Assembly (NCBI GenBank): GCA_030427405.1 | Contig: JAUHXK010000007.1 | Location: forward strand, 1 to 64,000 | Reading direction: 5' to 3' | Origin: Alphaproteobacteria bacterium | GTDB lineage: Bacteria > Pseudomonadota > Alphaproteobacteria > Rhodobacterales > Rhodobacteraceae | Length of the DNA stretch: 64,000 nucleotides | Part shown: one piece after another, positions 1 through 8,053 of the stretch | Position numbering within the stretch: the first letter of the stretch is position 1 | How the letters are laid out: the number at the start of each line of letters is the position of its first letter | Notes under the pieces: model-generated | Seen by the model: the letters and a program-made list of their open reading frames with translations, nothing else | Database searches by the model: none | Told to the model about the DNA's origin: nothing | Position numbers and translations under genes: made by a program

Positions 1-1
1 A

Positions 2-760
2 ATGAAGGTACTCGTGCCTGTCAAGCGCGTGATTGACTATAATGTGAAGGTCCGTGTGAAAGCGGACGGTAGCGGTGTTGATCTCGCCAATGTGAAGATG
101 TCGATGAACCCGTTCGACGAGATTGCGGTTGAAGAAGCGATCCGGTTGAAAGAGGCGGGCAAGGCTGACGAAGTTGTTGCCGTTTCGATCGGCGTGAAGC
201 AGGCGCAGGAGACGCTGCGGACTGCTTTGGCGATGGGCGCCGACCGCGCCATTCTGGTTGTTGCAGCCGATGACGTGCACCAGGATATCGAGCCGCTGGC
301 CGTGGCCAAGATCCTGGCCAAGGTGGTCGAGGAAGAACAGCCGGGTATCGTGCTGTGCGGCAAGCAGGCGATCGACAATGACATGAACGCCACCGGCCAG
401 ATGCTGTCGGCCCTGCTGGGCTGGAGCCAGGGCACCTTTGCCTCGGAACTGGACATCGAAGGCGACAGCGCCAAGATCACCCGTGAGGTGGATGGCGGCC
501 TGCAGACCATCAGCGTCAAGATGCCGACCATCGTGACCGTTGACCTGCGCCTGAACGAGCCGCGCTATGCTTCGCTGCCCAACATCATGAAGGCAAAGAA
601 AAAGCCGCTGGATGAAAAAACCGCCGCCGATTACGGCGTCGACGTTTCCCCGCGTCTGGAAATCGTCAAGACCGAAGAGCCGCCGGCGCGTGCTGCCGGT
701 ATCATCGTGGGCTCGGTTGACGAGCTGGTCGAGAAACTCAAAGAAGCGGGGGCTGTGTAA
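2..760 (+). CDS. etfB: Electron transfer flavoprotein, beta subunit
   Basis: Small subunit of the soluble ETF heterodimer, which takes electrons from acyl-CoA and other flavin dehydrogenases and passes them to ETF:ubiquinone oxidoreductase. The 252 residues begin [18 protein letters not shown], the classic EtfB opening, and carry the [10 protein letters not shown] segment and the CGKQAIDND adenine-nucleotide region near residue 120. The length is normal for the family. The ATG is the second base of the window, so its ribosome site and promoter lie outside. The stop overlaps the start of etfA by one base, so the two are translationally coupled. The acyl-CoA dehydrogenase at 37391-39172 is a likely electron donor. 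Confidence 0.96.
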   Translation: MKVLVPVKRVIDYNVKVRVKADGSGVDLANVKMSMNPFDEIAVEEAIRLKEAGKADEVVAVSIGVKQAQETLRTALAMGADRAILVVAADDVHQDIEPLAVAKILAKVVEEEQPGIVLCGKQAIDNDMNATGQMLSALLGWSQGTFASELDIEGDSAKITREVDGGLQTISVKMPTIVTVDLRLNEPRYASLPNIMKAKKKPLDEKTAADYGVDVSPRLEIVKTEEPPARAAGIIVGSVDELVEKLKEAGAV

Positions 761-1689
761 TGGCTGTACTTCTGCTTGCCGAGGTCAACAATGGTGAGTT
801 GTCGCTGGACGCCACCGCCAAGGCCGTAAATGCTGCCAAAGCGCTGGGTGACGTGACCGTTCTGGCCGCGGGTGGCTCTGCCGCCGCTGCGGGTGAGGCT
901 GCCGCCAAGATCGACGGTGTCGCCAAGGTTCTGGTGGCCGAGGATGCCGCGCTGGGCCACCGCCTGGCGGAAACGACCGCCGCGCTGATCGTGTCGCTGG
1001 CCGATGGCTATGAACACATCGTGGCCCCTGCGACCACCGACGCCAAGAACGTGATGCCGCGCGTCGCCGCGCTGTTGGATGTGATGGTGATCTCGGATGC
1101 GTCCGGCGTGGTTGACGGCTCGACCTTCGAGCGTCCGATCTATGCGGGCAACGCGATCCAGACCGTGAAATCGAACGACGCCAAGAAGGTCATCACCTTC
1201 CGTACCGCCAGCTTTGACGCGGCGGGCGAAGGCGGCTCGGCCCCGGTTGAAACCGTTGCGGTTCCGGGCTCCGAAGGCCTGTCGGAATGGGTCGAGGACA
1301 AGGTTGCCGAAAGCGACCGCCCCGAGCTGACCTCGGCTGGTGTTGTTGTTTCGGGCGGGCGCGGTGTCGGCTCGGAAGAGGATTTCAAGCTGATCGAAAC
1401 GCTGGCCGACAAGCTGGGCGCCGCCGTTGGCGCATCGCGTGCCGCGGTCGATTCGGGCTATGCCCCGAACGACTGGCAGGTGGGCCAGACGGGCAAGGTT
1501 GTTGCCCCGGACCTTTATGTCGCGATCGGCATCTCGGGCGCGATCCAGCACCTGGCTGGCATGAAGGACTCGAAGGTCATTGTTGCGATCAACAAGGACG
1601 AAGAGGCGCCGATCTTCCAGGTTGCCGATTTCGGACTGGTCGCCGACCTGTTCCAGGCCGTGCCGGAACTGACCGACAAGCTGGGCTGA
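760..1689 (+). CDS. etfA: Electron transfer flavoprotein, alpha subunit
   Basis: Large ETF subunit, binding the redox-active FAD and pairing with EtfB. The 309-residue protein opens [15 protein letters not shown]. Its C-terminal half holds the FAD-binding stretch: [14 protein letters not shown], then [29 protein letters not shown] and [12 protein letters not shown]. The start shares one base with the etfB stop. A strong hairpin terminator follows 35 bases after the stop, so etfBA forms a compact transcription unit. Confidence 0.96.
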   Translation: MAVLLLAEVNNGELSLDATAKAVNAAKALGDVTVLAAGGSAAAAGEAAAKIDGVAKVLVAEDAALGHRLAETTAALIVSLADGYEHIVAPATTDAKNVMPRVAALLDVMVISDASGVVDGSTFERPIYAGNAIQTVKSNDAKKVITFRTASFDAAGEGGSAPVETVAVPGSEGLSEWVEDKVAESDRPELTSAGVVVSGGRGVGSEEDFKLIETLADKLGAAVGASRAAVDSGYAPNDWQVGQTGKVVAPDLYVAIGISGAIQHLAGMKDSKVIVAINKDEEAPIFQVADFGLVADLFQAVPELTDKLG

Positions 1690-1724
1690 CCCCCGCCTGC
1701 ACGGCGCAAATGAAAACCGAAACT

Positions 1725-1751
1725 GGCCCGCCCCACCCGGCGGGCCTTTTT
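1725..1751 (+). terminator. Rho-independent terminator of etfBA
   Basis: An 8-bp perfect stem (GGCCCGCC at 1725-1732, GGCGGGCC at 1739-1746) with a 6-base loop is followed directly by TTTTT. It lies 35 bases downstream of etfA. The rest of 1752-1943 shows no convincing gene. Confidence 0.88.
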
Positions 1752-1943
1752 CCTTGCAGCCCTCACGACAACCCCAAAACCGCCCCATAAAGCGCATCCG
1801 CAACCTGCCGATGCGTCGCGGGGTTGTGCATGCTGTCGGACCGCGCACGGAAAAACCGAACGGAAACCGGTTTGCCTGTTTTGGGTAAGGCAAGAACCGT
1901 ATTAGGCTTGTGTTGTGCGAATACCTATCAGGGGGCTGGTGGC

Positions 1944-2915
1944 ATGCAGGATCACGGCTATGAATCGGGGCGGTTGAACCTGCCCTTTGTCGGGATATCG
2001 ACCTTTGCCAAATCACCCTATGTCGCAGATTGGGACCGGATCGAGGCGGATGTCGCCGTGCTGGGCGCGCCGTTCGATTTCGGCACCCAGTGGCGGCCCG
2101 GCGCGCGGTTTGGGCCACGGGCGGTGCGCGAGGCCTCGACCCTGTTCAGTTTCGGCCACGCCGGGGCCTATGATCACGAAGATGACGCGACCTATCTGGA
2201 TAGCTCGGTACGGATGGTCGATCTGGGGGATGCGGATATCATCCACACCAAGACCGAGGAAAGCCATGCCAACATCGCGCTGGGGGTCGGCAAGATCCTG
2301 CAGGCGGGGGCTCTGCCGGTGGTGATTGGGGGCGATCATTCGATCAACATCCCCTGCATCAACGCCTTTGCCGAGGATTGCGCGCAGAACGGCCCGATTC
2401 ACGTGGTGCAGATCGACGCGCATCTGGATTTCGTTGATGAACGCCACGGGGTCACCGCCGGGCACGGAAATCCGATGCGGCGGGCGATTGAGAAAGGCTA
2501 TGTCTCAGGCATGACGCAACTGGGCATTCGCAATGTGTCATCCACCGCGAAAGAGGGGTACGAGGACGCCCGTGCGCGCGGCTCGGATATCCTGTCGGTG
2601 CGGCAGGTGCGCAAGCTGGGGACCGAGGCGGTGCTGGCGCGCATCCCGCAGGGCGCGCGGTATTATGTGACGATCGACATCGACGCGTTCTGCCCGTCGA
2701 TCGCCTCGGGCACCGGCACACCCAGCCATGGCGGGTTTCTGTATTATGACGTGCTGGAAATTCTGCAGGGGCTGGCCAGGCGCGGTGATGTCGTGGGCAT
2801 CGATCTGGTCGAGGTAGCGCCCGCCTATGACCCAACGGAAAGCACCCAGATCCTTGCGGCGCAGTTGTTGCTGAACTTTCTGGGATTTATCTTTCACGAC
2901 CGCGCCCGGCGGTAG
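1944..2915 (+). CDS. Agmatinase/ureohydrolase family protein
   Basis: Binuclear manganese ureohydrolase of the arginase/agmatinase fold, which removes urea from a guanidino substrate (agmatine, guanidinobutyrate or similar). From the start chosen here (323 aa) all six usual metal ligands are visible: His132 in GGDHS, Asp158/His160/Asp162 in DAHLD, and Asp245/Asp247 in DID. The loop after the last pair reads DIDAFCPSIASGTGTPSHGG, with Cys-Pro-Ser where many agmatinases have Asp-Pro-Ala. The ATG at 1944 is preferred over the upstream in-frame start at 1824 because a GGGGG run sits about 10 bases upstream and the family N-terminus starts near here. Substrate is uncertain. It lies about 2.4 kb from the end of the creatinase cluster, so guanidino catabolism is a possible shared theme. 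Confidence 0.85.
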   Translation: MQDHGYESGRLNLPFVGISTFAKSPYVADWDRIEADVAVLGAPFDFGTQWRPGARFGPRAVREASTLFSFGHAGAYDHEDDATYLDSSVRMVDLGDADIIHTKTEESHANIALGVGKILQAGALPVVIGGDHSINIPCINAFAEDCAQNGPIHVVQIDAHLDFVDERHGVTAGHGNPMRRAIEKGYVSGMTQLGIRNVSSTAKEGYEDARARGSDILSVRQVRKLGTEAVLARIPQGARYYVTIDIDAFCPSIASGTGTPSHGGFLYYDVLEILQGLARRGDVVGIDLVEVAPAYDPTESTQILAAQLLLNFLGFIFHDRARR

Positions 2916-2991
2916 AGGGGGGCTTGCACCGGGCAATTCGTGACGTGCGCTTGGACGAAAACCTTTCTATCGAAAAGACATTTTGAATGGA

Positions 2992-3017
2992 GGCTTCCGA
3001 AGAAGCCGTCGGAAGCC
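2992..3017. repeat. 9-bp inverted repeat, possible terminator of the ureohydrolase gene
   Basis: GGCTTCCGA at 2992-3000 and TCGGAAGCC at 3009-3017 form a perfect stem with an 8-base loop. There is no clear T-run after it, so it may be a terminator of weak type or an mRNA 3' end stabiliser. It lies 77 bases after the ureohydrolase stop. The remainder of 2916-3105 shows nothing else I recognise. Confidence 0.45.
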
Positions 3018-3105
3018 ATATGTGTTGATTGTCCGAGAAGCGGGCGAAGCGGCCACTCGATGACTCTCTGCTACATTATTCGCTGATCTATGCTAGCCCT
3101 TACGA

Positions 3106-4032
3106 ATGGCAACGACATCTGCACAATCTGGACCAGCTATTCCCTATGCGCTTGCGGTTGTTGGCGTACTTTTCGCGTCAATTTGTTTCGGGCTGGTTCC
3201 CTACTTCAGTCGGGGGCTGACAGATCAGGGAGTCGCGCCTTATGCCGTCGCATTCTATCGCTACATCGTCGCGGCGATTCTGCTACTGCCCGTTCTCATT
3301 ATTCACCGTAGAGCGTGGCGCGAGATTTGTTTGGGGCTTTCGGCCGGAGCGGTGATGGGGCTTGGGTGGATTGGATATGTGATGGCACTGGAGACATTGC
3401 CCGCATCGACAGTGGGCGTACTCTATATGACCTATCCGGTTTTCACGCTGATCATTGCATGGGCTATTTTCGCCGATGCACCTACGAGGCGCGCCTTGCT
3501 TGCCTCGGGCCTTATTGTGTTGGCGGCGATCATAGCTGGTTCACCCGCAACCGTGCCCGTACAACAAATACCTACAATTTTGATGTCCTTGGCAGCACCG
3601 TTCGGCTTTGGCTTTGGTATATGTGTCTTGGTCCACAGGCTGTCCCGGATCGCGCCACTTGCACGCATTGCCTCCGTTTCCTTGGGATCGGTTCTCGGCC
3701 TCTTGCCGTTGATGGTAAGTGCCGACGGTGCCAAGTTGCTTCCGGAGGGGCAGTTCGACTGGATTTTGATTGTCGGAATTGGCCTGGTCACTGCACTTGT
3801 TCCGCAGCTCATATACACGATCTGCTCGCCGTTGATTGGCGCATCTCAAACTGCGGTCGTCGGAAGCATAGAATTGCCTACGATGTTCGCAGTTGGTTTT
3901 CTGGCTTTTGGCGAAGCGATCACAACGCCCCAGACCGTCGCCTGCGCTTTAGTTTTGGGTGCGATTGCGATCACTAGAAGTCGGGCGACGCGTACCGTGA
4001 CCACGGTGATTGCGAAAGAACAAACGAGGTAG
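3106..4032 (+). CDS. EamA/DMT-superfamily inner-membrane transporter
   Basis: A 308-residue hydrophobic protein with about ten membrane helices in two EamA repeats of about 140 residues each. The first repeat contains the typical ...AFYRYIVAAILLLPVL segment and a LPASTVGVLYMTYPVF helix; the second ends in LGAIAITRSRA. Members export amino acids or other metabolites, but the substrate cannot be read from sequence. The ATG at 3106 has no strong ribosome site; a GTG or upstream start is possible. Base composition differs from its neighbours: two 60-base lines I counted are about 52-53% GC, clearly lower than the surrounding genes. This suggests recent acquisition. It is convergent with creatinase. 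Confidence 0.85.
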   Translation: MATTSAQSGPAIPYALAVVGVLFASICFGLVPYFSRGLTDQGVAPYAVAFYRYIVAAILLLPVLIIHRRAWREICLGLSAGAVMGLGWIGYVMALETLPASTVGVLYMTYPVFTLIIAWAIFADAPTRRALLASGLIVLAAIIAGSPATVPVQQIPTILMSLAAPFGFGFGICVLVHRLSRIAPLARIASVSLGSVLGLLPLMVSADGAKLLPEGQFDWILIVGIGLVTALVPQLIYTICSPLIGASQTAVVGSIELPTMFAVGFLAFGEAITTPQTVACALVLGAIAITRSRATRTVTTVIAKEQTR

Positions 4033-4119
4033 GTTGGGCTCGGAACGGACAATGCGCCCCAAGCCTCTGATCACTCAGCCTTTCGTGGCGCAGGTTCGGC
4101 CTTTTACTCCACCCGTTCT

Positions 4120-5331
4120 CTACGCACCGATGATGTTGTGGCCCGGTCCGTAGGGGAAGCCAGTGATGTTTTCGGCGCCGTCGTCGCCAACCACAAGGAT
4201 ATCGTGCTCGCGATAGCCGCCTGCGCCGGGCTGACCTTCGGGGATCCAAAGCATGGGTTCGATCGAGACGACCATGCCGGGTTCCAGAACCGTGTCGATA
4301 TCCTCGCGCAGTTCCAGGCCTGCCTCGCGCCCGTAATAGTGGCTGAGGATGCCAAAGGAGTGACCGTAGCCAAAGGATCGGTATTGCAGAAGGCCCTCAT
4401 CGGCGAAGAAGCGGTTGATCTCAGCCGTGATGCCGGAACAGGTGGCGCCGGGTTTGATCAGGCTCAGGCCAAGCTCATGCGCGGCGACGTTGGCCTGCCA
4501 CAGGCGCAGGCTTTCGGCGTCGGGTTCGCCCAGGAACAGCGTGCGTTCCAGCGCCGTGTAGTACCCCGAAATCATCGGGAAGGTGTTCAGCGACAGGATA
4601 TCGCCCTTTTGCAGGGCTCGTTTGGTAACTGGGTTATGCGCGCCATCGGTGTTGAGGCCGGACTGGAACCAGACCCAAGTGTCGCGGTATTCGGCGTCCG
4701 GGTAGGCGCGGGCGATCTCCGCCTCCATCGCATCGCGACCGGCCATGGCGATCTCGATTTCGGTTGCGCCTTCGCGGATGGCGGCGTGGATGGCCGCTCC
4801 GCCCACGTCAGCGGTGCGGGCGCCACCTTTGATCAACTCGATCTCTTCGGCGGATTTCACCATACGGGCCGCCATGGTGTCGGGCGCGATGTCGATCAGT
4901 TCAGGCTGGCCCAGCATCGCCAAAGCCGTATCGCGCGCGGCCAGAGTCACGTGATCGCTCTCAACCCCGATCCGTTTCGCGCCTTGGGTCAGGCTGGCCA
5001 CCGCGCGCCAGTAATTGTCACGCTTCCAATCGGTATAGATCACATTGTCCTCGACCGAGCGGCGCCACGGTTGGCCCGCGTCGATATTGGCCGAAACTGT
5101 GGTGCAAGCGTCCTGCGTGACAACGCAGCCATAGGGCCGCCCAAAGGCACAATACAGAAAGCCCGAGTAGTAGGCGATGTTCTGCATCGAGGTCAGCAGG
5201 ACCACCGGAATATCCCGCGCTGCCATGATGGCGCGCAACTTGGCAAGGCGGCGGTCATATTCGCCTTTGCTGAACGGCAGGGGGGCCTTGTCGCCATTGT
5301 GGCAGGTGAAGAATTCGGGGCGATTTGTCAT
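4120..5331 (-). CDS. Creatinase (creatine amidinohydrolase)
   Basis: Hydrolyses creatine to sarcosine and urea; a pita-bread (M24) fold enzyme that has lost the metal site. From ATG 5331 the protein is 403 aa, the same length I recall for Pseudomonas creatinase. The catalytic residues fall at the same numbers as in that enzyme: His232 in NTDGAHNP, Glu262 in YYTALERT, His324 in GYGHSF, Glu358 in SIEPM and His376 in YREHD. The usual M24 metal-binding Asp is replaced (SLNTFP). The start at 5331 is chosen over 5421 because the family begins near here and the upstream stretch is a hairpin-rich intergenic region. It is the last gene of the minus-strand cluster that begins at 13387. A related amidinohydrolase specificity for another guanidino acid cannot be excluded. 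Confidence 0.9.
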   Translation of the reverse strand: MTNRPEFFTCHNGDKAPLPFSKGEYDRRLAKLRAIMAARDIPVVLLTSMQNIAYYSGFLYCAFGRPYGCVVTQDACTTVSANIDAGQPWRRSVEDNVIYTDWKRDNYWRAVASLTQGAKRIGVESDHVTLAARDTALAMLGQPELIDIAPDTMAARMVKSAEEIELIKGGARTADVGGAAIHAAIREGATEIEIAMAGRDAMEAEIARAYPDAEYRDTWVWFQSGLNTDGAHNPVTKRALQKGDILSLNTFPMISGYYTALERTLFLGEPDAESLRLWQANVAAHELGLSLIKPGATCSGITAEINRFFADEGLLQYRSFGYGHSFGILSHYYGREAGLELREDIDTVLEPGMVVSIEPMLWIPEGQPGAGGYREHDILVVGDDGAENITGFPYGPGHNIIGA

Positions 5332-5350
5332 GGTCTGGTCTCTCATCTTT

Positions 5351-5456
5351 GCCGGGTGGCAAACCCGGCCACTTGTCCCGGCGTTCAGGACAGGCGGTCT
5401 CGGGGTCCGAGAGCCGATCATCCCAGTGCGCCCGCGACGCCATCGCGGCTGGGATG
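5351..5456. repeat. Four consecutive hairpins between potC-like and creatinase genes
   Basis: The 160-base gap holds four inverted repeats in a row: GCCGGGT/ACCCGGC (5351-5357 with 5363-5369), CTTGTCC/GGACAGG (5372-5378 with 5388-5394, one G-T pair), TCTCGG/CCGAGA (5398-5403 with 5407-5412), and a compound hairpin CATCCCAG/CTGGGATG (5419-5426 with 5449-5456) enclosing CCGCGA/TCGCGG (5432-5437 with 5443-5448). None is followed by a T-run. They probably act on mRNA processing or stability within the operon. Confidence 0.7.
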
Positions 5457-5491
5457 AACAGGTGAATCGTTAGATCAGGCGCGCGCTTGCG

Positions 5492-6703
5492 TCAAGCGGG
5501 GGAAAGCCCCCGCAGACGCTCGGACCGGCGGCGTAGCAGTTCGACTGTGGTCAGCAGCGCGATCGAGATCACAACGAGGATCGTCGCCACCGCCAGAATG
5601 GTCGGGCTGATCTGTTCGCGCAGGCCGGTAAACATCTGCCAGGGCAGGGTTTTCTGGCTGGCGGAACCGACAAACAGCACCACGACCACCTCGTCGAACG
5701 AGGTTATGAAGGCAAACAAACCGCCCGAGATCACACCCGGCAGGATCAGCGGCATCTGGATCTTGAAGAAGGTCCGCACCGGCCCCGCACCCATGTTTGC
5801 CGCTGCCCGCGTCAGTGAGCGGTCAAAGCCCACCAGCGTTGCGGTCACGGTGATGATGACAAAAGGAATGCCCAGAACGGCGTGCGCGAGGATGACCTTC
5901 ACATAACCCACGAAGTTCTTGTTCATGCCCAGCGTGCCTTCCATGAAGCGACCGATATCGCTGTAGAAGAAGAACATGCCGGTGGCCGAGATGATCAGCG
6001 GCACGATCATCGGCGAGATCAGGATACCCATGATGGCGCGGCGGCCGGGAACGTGGCTCTGGCTGAGGCCGATGGCCGCGAGCGTGCCCAGCGAGACCGA
6101 GATGACCGTCGCAATCGGCGCGATGATCAGCGAGTTCTTGAAGCTGCGCTGCCATTCATTGTTGGTGAAGAAATCGCGGTAATGCTTCAGCGAATACCCC
6201 TCGGGGTCCAGCCGCAGCATTTCGGGCGTGAAGGTGAAAAAGTCCTGCGCGTTGAACGACAGCGGCAGCACCACAAGAATCGGGGTGATAAGGAACACGA
6301 AGATCGCGCCGCAGATGACCCGGAACAGATAATGATAGAACACCTGTTTCGGCGTAAGATAGGGCAGCAGTTTGCGGCGATAGCGGCCCTCGTAGAGCCA
6401 GTAGGTGAACCAGCCGAAGAACAACCCGCCCAGCAGGCCAAGAACGCCGCCCATCGGCCCCGAGATCAGGAAACCCGCGATGCCGAAGCCCAGCGTGTTG
6501 ATCCAACGCGCCAGCGTCTCGTTCTTCAGGATGGTGATATAGACCCAGGCGAGCGCCGCGATCAGCGCCGCCCCGGCGATGATGCCAAGAAAGACCGACC
6601 CGTTGCCGGCGCCAACGAAGATGCCGGCAAAGGCACCGGCCAGCGCAACACTGGGCAGAACCATGGAAAGCGGCTTGCGGGATATCGGAGTAAGTGCGGC
6701 CAT
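5492..6703 (-). CDS. ABC transporter permease, PotC-like, with N-terminal membrane extension
   Basis: Inner-membrane permease of a polyamine/opine-type ABC importer. The C-terminal part (about residues 125-403) is a normal PotC-type domain with the EAA loop around FDRSLTRAAANMGAGPVRTF, which contacts the ATPase. Residues 1-120 are unusual: they form about four extra hydrophobic segments before the TPKQVFYHYLFR linker, whereas PotC proteins are usually about 260-290 aa. The start at 6703 lies five bases after the end of the PotB-like gene and gives MAALTPISRKPL. It pairs with the PotB-like permease, the ATPase at 9259-10359 and the binding protein at 8054-9145. Confidence 0.87.
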   Translation of the reverse strand: MAALTPISRKPLSMVLPSVALAGAFAGIFVGAGNGSVFLGIIAGAALIAALAWVYITILKNETLARWINTLGFGIAGFLISGPMGGVLGLLGGLFFGWFTYWLYEGRYRRKLLPYLTPKQVFYHYLFRVICGAIFVFLITPILVVLPLSFNAQDFFTFTPEMLRLDPEGYSLKHYRDFFTNNEWQRSFKNSLIIAPIATVISVSLGTLAAIGLSQSHVPGRRAIMGILISPMIVPLIISATGMFFFYSDIGRFMEGTLGMNKNFVGYVKVILAHAVLGIPFVIITVTATLVGFDRSLTRAAANMGAGPVRTFFKIQMPLILPGVISGGLFAFITSFDEVVVVLFVGSASQKTLPWQMFTGLREQISPTILAVATILVVISIALLTTVELLRRRSERLRGLSPA

Positions 6704-6708
6704 GTCGA

Positions 6709-7983
6709 TTATCCCAGCTTCACGTTGTCGATGCCCACGATCTTGTCGTAGACCCAGTAGAGCAGCAGCACGACGGCCAACAGGATCGTTCCCAGCGCCG
6801 CCGCCAGTCCCCAGTTCAGCGAGGACGAGATGTGATAGGCAATCCGGTTCGAGATGAAGACACCTTTGGTGCCGCCCACGATCTCGGGCGTGATGTAGTA
6901 GCCGATGGCCAGGATGAACACGAGGATCGACCCCGCGCCTATGCCCGGAATGGATTGCGGAAAGTAGATGCGCCAGAAGGTGGTCCAATTCGTCGCGCCC
7001 ATGGATTTCGCGGCGCGGGTGTAAGACTCGGGTATTGTCTGCATCACCGAATACATCGGCAGGATCATGAAGGGCAGCAGGATATGCGTCATCGCGATGA
7101 TTGTGCCGAACTGGTTGTTGATGATCACCAGCCGCGCGTCATCGGCCACCAGCCCCAGCCAGACCAGCGTTTCGTTGATCACCCCCTGTTGTTGCAGCAT
7201 CACTTTCCAGGCGGAGGTCCGCACCAGCAGTGACGTCCAGAACGGAAGCAGGACGAGGATCATCAAAAGGTTGGAAACCCGCATCGGCAGGGTCGCCAGC
7301 AGGTAACTGACCGGATAGGCCAGCAGGATACAGGACGCAGTGATCACCAGCGACATGAAGAGTGTGCGGCCGAACAGCTTGATCAGGATCTGCTTGTCCT
7401 CGGGCTGGGCCTGCGCGCCTTCGGGCGTGCGGCGCATATCGACCGCGTTCAGGAAATAGCCATTGGTGACGGCGGGGGAATGGGTCTTGATCACGGCCCA
7501 GGTCTTTGGTTCGCCCCAGCCATCATGGATTTCGATCACCTGATCCTTGAACGGCCCATCGGTTTCAGGATCAAGCTTGCCCATCTTCCGGCCCGAGCGG
7601 CGGAACATCGAAGACATGCCGGTTTCTTCGTAGTTCAAACGCGAGCCCAATCGGGTATGGGTCTTGTTGTCGACGGCCACGACCATGTCGCGGACAAAGG
7701 CGTCATAGACGGCCTCGTCGGGCAGTTCGCCGCTGCTTTCATCCCAGTTTTGCAGGGCTTCTACAGTCAGGGGCAGGGTTTCCTGCACGATGCTGTTCTC
7801 GACCGAACGGAACAGCATCGAGGCAATCGGTACAATGAACGAGAACATCACGAACAGCAACAAAGGGGCCACCAGCATCAGCGCGCGCAGCTTCTGTCGC
7901 CGCAATGAACGTGCCAGTGATTGCTTGAGCGGTGTTCCGTCCGCCGCCAGCATTGGCCCCGTGTTTTCGCTTGCGTCAGTCAT
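6709..7983 (-). CDS. ABC transporter permease, PotB-like, with large periplasmic insertion
   Basis: Partner permease of the PotC-like protein. It has 424 residues: a first membrane helix at about 34-58, a hydrophilic insertion of about 140 residues (about 62-203), and then the permease core with the EAA loop near residues 321-342 (YTRAAKSMGATNWTTFW). Typical PotB proteins are about 280-320 aa; the insertion lies between helix 1 and helix 2, so it should face the periplasm. The start MTDASENTGP lies 70 bases after the binding-protein gene. Substrate unknown; the cluster suggests a guanidino or amine compound. Confidence 0.88.
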   Translation of the reverse strand: MTDASENTGPMLAADGTPLKQSLARSLRRQKLRALMLVAPLLLFVMFSFIVPIASMLFRSVENSIVQETLPLTVEALQNWDESSGELPDEAVYDAFVRDMVVAVDNKTHTRLGSRLNYEETGMSSMFRRSGRKMGKLDPETDGPFKDQVIEIHDGWGEPKTWAVIKTHSPAVTNGYFLNAVDMRRTPEGAQAQPEDKQILIKLFGRTLFMSLVITASCILLAYPVSYLLATLPMRVSNLLMILVLLPFWTSLLVRTSAWKVMLQQQGVINETLVWLGLVADDARLVIINNQFGTIIAMTHILLPFMILPMYSVMQTIPESYTRAAKSMGATNWTTFWRIYFPQSIPGIGAGSILVFILAIGYYITPEIVGGTKGVFISNRIAYHISSSLNWGLAAALGTILLAVVLLLYWVYDKIVGIDNVKLG

Positions 7984-8053
7984 CTTTGCCCCTTGGGTTC
8001 TTTTTGGTGCGGGGGCGGATCACCGCCCCCGGCTGTGTCATGAAATCAAGCGC

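Noticed and set aside
631..2118. 495-codon minus-strand ORF across etfA
   Set aside because: Antisense to etfA and the ureohydrolase; no domain resemblance.
4138..5457. 439-codon plus-strand ORF opposite creatinase
   Set aside because: Antisense to creatinase, whose catalytic residues all match at family positions.
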